This document shows, piece after piece, positions 1 through 7,580 of a DNA stretch of 64,000 bases (its first letter is position 1; the number at the start of each line of letters is the position of its first letter). The stretch lies in the NCBI GenBank assembly GCA_028583405.1, contig CM053243.1, positions 32,229,632 to 32,293,631 on the forward strand, read 5' to 3'. This DNA comes from Pogonophryne albipinna (lineage: Eukaryota > Chordata > Actinopteri > Perciformes > Artedidraconidae). The position numbers and the translations under genes were made by a program. Below the pieces are notes generated by a model, which saw only the letters and a list, made by a program, of their open reading frames with translations, did no database searches and was not told where the DNA came from.

Positions 1-18
1 CCAAGTAAGGAGGTGAAA

Positions 19-429
19 ATGACGAGAGGAAAGAAGAGGGACCAAAGAGAGGAACCGCGGCTGGGGGTGGCTATGCCTCGAACGGACCAGGGGGCCACGG
101 CTGTTGAGGCAGCAGGAGACGAGAGACAAGCAGGAGGAGCAGCGTTTGCAGGCCGAGGAGGCGGACCCGGACCCACGAGGAGTCGACAGAACCTGGGTCG
201 TGCTAGAGGCAGACCAACGCATTACAACAGGACAAAACAGCTTCCGGATAAGTGGCATCACGACATGGTTGACAACGGCTTCACTGGCCCCGCTGGAGGT
301 GGCGGAGGAGGCGGCGTTGAAACCGGGTGGCTGACTGGTTGTCCCGAAGCCGAGACTGTAAAGACACTGTGCTTCCTGGGGAGAGGGGGAAGGAAATGTG
401 ACAAAGGTAACTTCGTCACTATGGACTGA
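19..429 (+). pseudogene. ORF with ALYREF-like (Aly/REF export factor) N-terminal fragment
   Basis: The frame is open from an upstream GTG at 13; the first ATG is at 19. Counting from the GTG, residues about 47-58 are an RGGG/R-rich stretch. Residues about 67-81 read [15 protein letters not shown], followed by HHDMVDNGF, a glycine run and VETG at about 102-105. ALYREF has the same order: RGG box, then a KQLPDKWQHDLFDSGF-type linker, then glycines and VETG just before its RRM. ALYREF bridges spliced mRNA to the nuclear export receptor. Here the RRM is missing: after VETG the sequence diverges and stops at 427-429. The match has no intron in it, so it could be a processed pseudogene fragment or a piece captured by a mobile element. 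The first about 45 residues are not recognised. The assignment rests on recall of the family, not on a search. Confidence 0.5.
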
Positions 430-1320
430 CGGCTTCGGGTCGGGTAATATTGCACTTTATTAGCGTGATTGCACAGTACAGTTGACATTACATATTTGCA
501 CATAATTTATACTAATTATTGAAGTAGTATTTTTTAACTGATTAAACCGTATTTATTGGAATGTCGTCTGGCAGGTGCTGGTCGGGTCCTCGGCTCTGCC
601 TGAAAAGATAGGGGAGTTTGCGAGAGCGCCGAGAGTAGTTATGCTGGTGTAAGGATGACAGCGGTTGAGAGTAATCAGGGTGCAAATAATAGGCTTGTTT
701 GAGACGAGCTGCGGCTCGCCTCGAAAGTAGACGAGAATAGCCGATCGCAGCCGGGGGAGGTCTCAAAAAGCTCGCCTGAAGTCGGACAGCTCGGAGTCGG
801 CTTCGTCTTCTTCTTCTTCTCTCGGTTTTTTGGCGGATTGCAAACAACTTTGAGGTGCATACCGCCACCTCCGGAGTCGGCTTGACTCGGTTTGCATTTA
901 TAAAGAATGCACACATGTGTTTAATCGTTAATGTCAGATATGTACTAAGTAAATACATTTGTTCCTGCTCAAGATTAGATTCAACTTTATTGTTATTGCA
1001 CATATTACAGGTACTGAGACAACAAAATGCAGTTTAGCTTCTAACCAGGTGCAACAAGCAGTAAAGTGAAAAGTAATGTACACAATCTACAGAATAAAAG
1101 ATAAAATGAATTGAATGATGAATAAACAGTGAGGGGTATGAATACACTAGATATACACAGCAGCCTGTGAGCAGTATGAACAGTGTGTATGAATATGCTA
1201 AGATATATAAAGAATGAAAACGGTAAGCAGTGCAAGTATAGTATATATTCATGATGATAAACATTGTGGAACAATGATGAAAAATGTGAATGGAAGTGGC
1301 GACGTAAAACTGACACAAAC
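430..1320. repeat. Repeat-derived DNA, including a reverse-oriented LINE/SINE-like 3' region
   Basis: No convincing gene is present. A (TTC)n-rich stretch at 803-820 lies beside GGCGG...CCGCC-type sequence at 830-870, of a kind seen near fish transposon ends. From about 978, 'ttgttattgcacat', 'actgagacaacaaaatgcag' and 'ctaaccaggtgcaac' resemble the 3' region of a common fish retroelement read on the minus strand. They are followed by an A-rich part with 'gtgagcagtatgaacagtg' to about 1310. Open frames here on either strand are not supported by any recognisable domain. Confidence 0.35.
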
Positions 1321-1543
1321 AACAACAACAAACTTTTGCCGAGCCAATTGGAGAGTTTCATCAGCAGCACGTGGTAAAAACCACTAGGGATGCTCCGATC
1401 GATCGGTCACCGATCGAGATCGGCCGATACTCACTCTCTACCGATCGATCGGTGCTCTCTAAACATGCCGATCGCGAGAGCCGATCGCATGACGTAAAAT
1501 ACATGACACTTTTCTCTGTGTGCGGCAAAACAATCTCGCCAAA

Positions 1544-1654
1544 ATGGCTTCACCGGTCTGGCATTATTTTAAGGTGTCCGAAAAAGACAGTAAAATAGCG
1601 GTATGCAACGTGTGTGAAGCAGAAATCCTGCAGCTTCGCCCGCCGGACCGGTAA
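1544..1654 (+). pseudogene. Remnant first exon of a BED zinc-finger hAT transposase
   Basis: The 36-residue frame begins MASPVWHYFKVSEKD and contains V-W-x-Y-F and C-x2-C (CNVC). That is the first half of a BED zinc finger as found at the N-terminus of ZBED/hAT transposases. The finger's distal Cys/His pair is absent. The stop codon overlaps GTAAGC directly after the CGG codon, so this may be a truncated exon with its 5' splice site rather than a point-mutated ORF. It lies inside the hAT element whose ends are at 1385 and 2491, in the orientation expected for that element's own gene. Confidence 0.6.
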
Positions 1655-2347
1655 GCGCAGCGAAACACACACACAGGGAGAACCAGACCGCAGTTCATAT
1701 CCTCATATTCCAAACGAGAAATTACGGTAGCAAATCACCCGGTTCTTTACGACCAGAACTATTAACGGGATACAAACCGGAGGAACCAGGCATGGAGGGA
1801 GGTGGAAGAGACAGTGGGTGAAACTGGTAGGTTTTCGCCTGTTTGGGGAGTTTATATATATATATATATATATATTGCTCGCATAAAATCCCCGGGGTTT
1901 TTTGCTTTGTATGTCGGGGGTGGGAGATTCATGTGATTGGTTGTTGGTCGCGTTGCTCGCAAAAAATCCCCAAGCTTTCAGACACGCCCAGCTCCAAGAT
2001 TTTCAAGATTTTTGAAAAGCTGCTGTGTGGACGTACCGTAAGAGTTAGACCTAACACACTTAGCTATTTTATCTACCTCTGGAACAAGCTAAACTAGTTA
2101 TTATAAATATATGTATTCTTCATTGTCGGGTCACTCATTACTGGATCAGTGAGCTGCATGAGATTCTGACAGGCTGTCAGGAGAGAGGGGGAGAGGGAGA
2201 GAGAGGAAAAGAGAGCGCTTCCGCTAATTTCTCCCGTCTTATTATCCAAAGTGAATGTAAACTTGAATAATGTACATCATTTGAATGTAATAATTAAGTT
2301 GATTGTTGTTTGTGGAAGCTCCAGTGAATGAGCCCCATTAACTGAGT

Positions 2348-2390
2348 TTTAAACATCACTTTAAATGGAAGATTTAAAGTGATGTTTAAA
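2348..2390. repeat. Perfect 19-bp stem-loop inside the hAT element
   Basis: TTTAAACATCACTTTAAAT (2348-2366), loop GGAAG, then its exact complement at 2372-2390. The bases just after (TCTTCCATTTA) can alternatively pair with the loop and the proximal stem, so two mutually exclusive folds are possible. Confidence 0.8.
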
Positions 2391-3114
2391 TCTTCCATTT
2401 AGGCCCCGCCCACTCGATCGGATCGGCGATCGGTATCGGCCGATACTGATTCCGGCGATCGGCCCCGAAATTGGCGATCGGAGCATCCCTAAAAACCACC
2501 AATGAGCGCTCAGCTCGAGATACCAGCGAGTCGTTTCCCATCAAGCATTTCCCTTCCGCAGCCCGTGGAGAGGAACTGCGCTGCCTCGCCGCGCCTCGCC
2601 GCGCCTCGCTCTCAAGGCTGCGGGCGTCTTTGTCCCGCGAGATTTCAACGTCTCATGTAGGCGAGCCTCCAGAGCAAGTCGGACAAAATGACTAACCATC
2701 ATGCAACGCACTAGCAAGACGTTGATGCAACTGCGCAGGTCTCGCTTGTCTCATACAAGCCTAATATGTTGATGTCTGTGGCTGATGATTGTGTGCACCT
2801 GGTGTCCTGTGTTGTCTCCTTCCCCCTCACCTGTGTTTTGTTAGTATGTGTGTATTTAGGTGCTCTTTCCTTGTAACTGGGTGTGTGTGTGAGAGATCCT
2901 TGTGGCTGCAGGATGTGTGCCAGGAGAACAGCAGGATTGAGGCTGTGAACTTTGTGCACATGATTTTAATAAATGCCCACGTCGGGTTATATTTTTGGAC
3001 GTTCTGCCTCTGCCTCCTTGCTTGGTCTGGGCCGCTCAACGGTCAGTCTCATAGTCCTAAATGTAAAATGACTGACATTTTGTTTTAAGAACTGTTCACC
3101 TGTGGATATTGCAG

Positions 3115-3690
3115 TGGAAAAGTGTTCCTGTGTAGCTGGAACAGCACTCTGCAACCACAATGTTGCACTGCTGTTCCAGACCGCACACTACTCCACACTC
3201 AACCTGGCTGCTGTACCCCCTGTCCTCAGCTGCACTGAAACAGAGCAGCGATGGCACAAGCCAAGAACCATGGTAAGTACAGTATGTGTTCACAACCAAT
3301 CCACGGTTTGATGAGTATTTCCTTTGTGCCAAGAGCTGATTTAGTATGTTGCATCAACGACCTTTTCAATTAATTTGACAATTCTTTTGTGTATTTAATA
3401 GGGTGTGAAACCAGGCAGAGTGAGTGACATGGTGTTCATTTCCACTAAGCCAAAGCAGTTTACAGTTGCTGACTGTGTAAGCTAATATCTATTGTCCTAA
3501 GTAATTGTATGTAGCCTGCTACAACTTTGTGATTGTTGTCTGAGTGTGAAATTGTTCTTAAAGTCCTAATTATCATATAAACATGTTCAAAGGAGTACAC
3601 GTTACAAGGCCGTGCGGGGGGAGCTGCCAGACCCAAATGTCCTCAAAGTCAGCGAGGCATACAAGGACTTCTCAGCAGACATCGCACCAC
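3115..3690 (+). pseudogene. Partial SWIM zinc-finger gene (YqaJ-associated type), three exon-like pieces
   Basis: Piece 1 (3115-3272) follows a TATTGCAG acceptor and ends ATG|GTAAGT. It encodes KCSCVAGTALCNH, the SWIM signature C-x-C-x(n)-C-x-H, then ALLFQTAHYS and SCTETEQRWHKPRT. Piece 2 (3402-3476) follows ATTTAATAG, stays in phase, encodes GVKPGRVSDMVFIS and ends TGT|GTAAGC. Piece 3 (about 3594-3690) encodes YKAVRGELPDPNVL and SEAYKDFSADIAP and then hits a stop in an A-run. These blocks resemble a fish multicopy family in which a SWIM finger precedes a YqaJ-like nuclease domain. The nuclease domain is not seen here, and the acceptor before piece 3 is unclear. This is either the end of a decayed copy or exons of a gene broken by insertions. 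SWIM fingers bind nucleic acid or protein partners; no specific role can be inferred. Confidence 0.5.
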
Positions 3691-4351
3691 GGAAAAAAAA
3701 CTAATGGCTCACTACTCAACTCAACGACTAACACTCTTTCAGAGGATATGTTGGAAATGCACACATTATATATATTTTTTGCATCTACTTTCTGGATATT
3801 GTACATCTGTTCATCTGTTATATAAACTAGCATTACTTAAATATGCAGAGACTAATTGAAATGTTTAAATATGTATTTTCCCCCCCGATATAACATCAAC
3901 CTATGTTTTGTAAAAGTTTATTAAATTAATCTGTAAAATGTTATCATATTGTGGATTTATTAAATTATGTATTTTCCTTTGTTATTTATGTGTGCGTTTG
4001 TTTTGAGGATATAATTCATTAGTACCTAAACATAGTATGGTATAACTGCTTTTTGTAATGAAATACACAATTGGTTTGGGAGCAAGAAATCTTTCAATCG
4101 TTGTTGCCCAGGCTTGCCGAAATGAATGGAAATGTATCTCCCGATTATAACATTGTGTAACTTGCTGCTGTTAAATACCGTCAAACTATTTGCAATATGT
4201 GCTTTATGTGCAATATATACTTTATATACATATGCCATCTTTAATAACTGTAATATATACCGGGCTGCTAAATCCTAAGAACTGCTACAGGATTTGATTT
4301 GTAGATTTGATTTGTTTTTGATCTGTATTTTTGAAAATTATGTAACTTTTT

Positions 4352-4437
4352 ATCTTTTTTTTAGCATATTGTTTATTATATTATAACTTAGTACTTTTTT
4401 AGCATATTGTTTATTATATTATAACTTAGTACTTTTT
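4352..4437. repeat. 38-bp tandem duplication
   Basis: TTTTTTAGCATATTGTTTATTATATTATAACTTAGTAC-type sequence occurs twice in direct succession; AGCATATTG recurs at 4363 and 4401. The copies look identical, so the duplication is recent. Confidence 0.85.
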
Positions 4438-4439
4438 AA

Positions 4440-4545
4440 CGCATGTGAGATATTCAACACAAAGCTGTCTGTGGCTCTTTCCTGCTGTAACGCTGCAAAT
4501 TTCCCCTCTATGGGACTAATAAAGGTATTCTGATTCTGATAACGG
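4440..4545 (+). repeat. LINE-type 3' end fragment
   Basis: 'atttcccctctatgggacta' followed by 'ataaaggtattctgattctg' matches the usual form of Rex1/L2-like 3' ends in teleosts: a GGGACTAATAAAGG block and a short A/T-rich tandem tail. No coding part remains. Confidence 0.5.
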
Positions 4546-4747
4546 GACGAATTTGTACAAAGGGGCACACAGCAATGTAGTGCCAACTTTCTTACACGCT
4601 GGAAGGCCAATCGCTTTTCTTTACCCCGAAATCCGCTCATTCTTGCTCTCGGTGTGACAAACTGTCAAGCTGTCAAAACTCTGTACTCAACCGGAAGTAA
4701 TCAGCCGCACACCGAGCCGCCGTAAGTTGATAGACGCCATCTTGTGA

Positions 4748-6468
4748 GAGGCGAAGTCCCTCCCCTTCCGGTGGGACTCATGGGACCTTGGTTGCGTTCC
4801 GATAATCCAAAAATCAGCTCCTAAATTCTAACCCTATCTCCTATTCCTTGACCTCTGAGTGAAACGTCACGGGGTTAAGGGATAGTGGATAGGAGAATTC
4901 AAAAGGACTTTAGAGAATCCGAATGCACTTTCACTATCCGACGTGTTTATGATGCGCCAGAGGACGTCATAAATGTGCGTCTGCTGCTGTGTGGGAACTA
5001 TGGAAACTACAGTGTTCTATACAACGGACTACAACATGGATGTTTAATAAGAACGAGAGACTACTGTAAACTCATCTAGAGACTCTGCACCGTGCTCTGA
5101 CGCTGTTGTGTTATGCTTTATGAACGTGGACAACAGAGAAACATATTCTTCATGACCAAAGTTGGAATTGAAATAAAAAAGGAAAATGAAACTTATGCTC
5201 GTCACCCTCTCCCTCCGGTCCACATTAATACAAATGATCCCAATACGTATTATTGTATCAAAAGATCTTAAAATCAATACAAATGTTTTTATTATAAACG
5301 TTAGTCCTTAACATCTATCACTGTGTATATCACCATTCAAACATCTTTTAAAAATTGAACAAACCCCACACAGCTCAATGAAGACTGTGAAATGTTGACT
5401 TTATTTGATCATTTCAGTAAAAATTAACTTTCCTATTTCTCTTTTTGATTATAATACTGATGAACGTTCAGAAAAAAGCACTTTGGCAACTTACCACATA
5501 CGTTTTAAAATGCTTAATAAGCACCGTAACTTTCATGATATAATTTCTCGGTCATAATCGGTTGTTTCCGTGAACGGCCGACTGTTGAGTGACGGCAAAT
5601 GCTGCGGCTGCAATGCATTGTGGGGCAGCATTTTCTCCTCTCCTTTCGGTAAGGGAGGTCCAGTGGTTCCTAAGCTAAAGGAGGTTATAAAGGAAGTTTG
5701 AAACCTCCTTTCCTTTCATTTAGAGAATTGGAACGGCACTTATCATGGCTGCCACTGAGGGACTTCCGGGTCATTTCACTTGGTTAGGAAGGTTCCTAAG
5801 CTAAATGGATTATTGGAACGCAACCCTTATTTCGGAAAAAGTATGCATTGAAGTCAATGGAGAGAGAAAGATTATCTTTCGATCCCGTTTGAATTGTGCT
5901 ACGAATTACACATGATGTTTGTCAATCTTAAATAATTATTTCCATTTCAAAAAAGTCACAGTTTGTTATAAAACTGTTGAAATATAAGACTATGAAAAAT
6001 ACGCAACTAGAAAGACTACAAATCCCAGAATCCCGGTCCTGCATGCTGGCTCTTACGAACCGACTAACTCCCCTTTTGTGTATGTACAGCTCTCAACATG
6101 CCCAGACTTGTAGTGATTTTCACCTCTTTTAATACTTTTCGCCTCTTTTAATACTTTTCGCCTCATTCTGAAAGAAAGAAGTGAAATGTGCCAACGTGAC
6201 GGCCGTCTTGGTGTGTGGTGCGAGACGGGAGATGTGGGTCATTGAGCGGTTCACACAAAAAAAAGTGTAACTTCACAGTTTTACGACACATTTTAATTTT
6301 TTTGACTTGTAAAATTATCTTTTAAATTGACAAACCTCATATGTGTAATTCGTGGCACAATTCAAACGGGATCGAAAGATAATCTTTCTCTCTCCATTGA
6401 CTTCAATGCATAACTTTTCCGAAATAAGGTCCCATGGAGCTCCCCCGGAAAGGGAGGGACTTCGCCTC
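4748..6468. mobile_element. Long terminal-inverted-repeat DNA element, interrupted
   Basis: The outer ends are GAGGCGAAGTCCCTCCC (from 4748) and its inverse ending at 6468. Removing the insert at 4790-5825 joins 'gggacc' to 'cttatttcgg'. The left arm then runs about 170 bp or more and pairs with 6300-6468, including an almost uninterrupted block around 'cattgaagtcaatggagaga' and 'atcgaaagataat'. The middle (about 5990-6250) has no recognised coding sequence. No unambiguous target duplication was found, so the superfamily is unassigned. Confidence 0.65.
4790..5825. mobile_element. Nested inverted-repeat element with 3-bp target duplication
   Basis: It begins GGTTGCGTTCCGATAATCC and ends with the inverse, GGATTATTGGAACGCAACC (18 of 19 match). 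CTT flanks it at 4787-4789 and 5826-5828, and the flanks reconstitute the arm of the surrounding element. A 3-bp duplication fits the PIF/Harbinger superfamily, although CTT is not the preferred TWA. Subterminal 'cctaagctaaa' is repeated near the right end. No transposase ORF is visible in this 1,036-bp element. Confidence 0.65.
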
Positions 6469-6617
6469 TATAAAGACCAAAACGTACAACAACTTCCTTA
6501 CTTGCAATAAATAACCACTAATTAGAGGGTTATTGAGGAGAAACTCTCAACTAATGGCTTATTACTTGTAGAATATGGTCATGCAGAATAAGGCATTAAT
6601 AAGTGTTTTATAATGAC

Positions 6618-7011
6618 TGTGATGCCCCTGTGGGTTCATCAGTAGAGAGGAGGTGGCTGTGCTGTGGTGATTGGTGATTGCAGTAACTCAGGGCACCTGG
6701 GTCTGGTGTCCTGCAGCTATTTAACGCCTCTCTGCTCCTCTCTGTTCTCTCTCTGCTTCTCCCTGCAGGCACACCGGTTTTGTTGAGTATGATAGGAGTT
6801 TATTCAGTTGCTTTACTTTGTGCACTTCAACACTCTCACACACATACATGTCCATACAATCCTCACCCTGCATTTACATTACTGATACCACTGACTTCCA
6901 CACCTCATACTTTACTGGTTTTGACTTGTTTGTCTTAAATAAACACCATTACCTACCCGTTGATATGTTGTGTCTCCTTTTTGTTGTGGCCTTTTGAGCC
7001 AGGTCGCAACA
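6618..7011 (+). repeat. 5' LTR
   Basis: The LTR is bounded by TG...CA. It contains CTATTTAA at about 6717 as a possible TATA-like core promoter, a pyrimidine-rich stretch after it, and AATAAA at 6938-6943 as polyadenylation signal. The last bases directly abut the primer site. Confidence 0.92.
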
Positions 7012-7013
7012 AA

Positions 7014-7031
7014 TGGGGGCTCGTCCGGGTG
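7014..7031 (+). promoter_or_regulatory. Primer-binding site, tRNA-Pro type
   Basis: TGGGGGCTCGTCCGGG starts 2 nt after the LTR. It matches the first 16 bases of the proline-tRNA primer site familiar from gammaretroviruses; the last two bases differ. It is the site where tRNA would prime minus-strand DNA synthesis. Confidence 0.85.
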
Positions 7032-7580
7032 GTTATTTGTTTAAAAAGTTTGTGTAGTGCTCAGAGCACATGGTGTCATTGAGCAGCTGATTCATTGTTG
7101 TGGTCCAGCTGTGTGCTGGCTTGTCGCTGCTATTTGGGGGACACATCATGTCTTTTGGGTTTTAGGAGGCTGTAGTGTTTGACATGTCGTCAGGTTTTGT
7201 GTGCCAATCAGAAGGTAAGATGTTGCTGTTTGTTACGCTTTTGTAAAAGAGATTTTCCCCGCTAGGCTTAAGTGGCGTTTCCCCTTGGGTTGCGTCTGTT
7301 TTTTTTTTGTTTTCATAGTGTTGTGGCGACGTGGTTAGTGTCAGCTGTTTTCGGACAGCTGTCTCGGGGGCACGTCCGCGTGAGTTCTTGGTGTTACATG
7401 CGTGCAGGTTGCTCCATAACTCCGCCGGGTTCCAGTGCGTAATTACCCACCGCAAGCCACATGAAGACTAGGTGAGATTAGGAAGATTTTGTTTAGGCAG
7501 TTAGGGGGAAATTCTCTGTTGGGTTAATCTTATGCCCATGCGTGTTGGCAGGTTAATACTTTGCTTTCTGATTGGTTATT
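7032..7580 (+). other. LTR-element 5' leader, no gene seen
   Basis: A stretch of about 550 bp lies between the primer site and the gag start. It probably holds packaging signals, but none can be pinpointed. A T-run is at 7301-7310. An antisense open frame here has no recognisable domain. Confidence 0.6.

Larger units (their letters stand above)
1385..2491 (+). mobile_element. hAT-superfamily DNA transposon, non-autonomous, nearly intact ends
   Basis: The left end TAGGGATGCTCCGATCG is matched in inverse orientation by the right end CGATCGGAGCATCCCTA. The termini are extended by GATCGGCCGATAC-type subterminal repeats. A perfect 8-bp direct repeat AAAACCAC flanks it at 1377-1384 and 2492-2499, which is the hAT hallmark. 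The 1.1-kb interior keeps only the start of a BED-finger transposase (1544-1654), a (TA)n run at 1851-1875 and a perfect 19-bp stem-loop at 2348-2390. It cannot make a full transposase. Confidence 0.85.

Noticed and set aside
542..1003. Minus-strand 153-residue frame
   Set aside because: It spans repeat-like sequence, has no domain, and overlaps other equally open frames.
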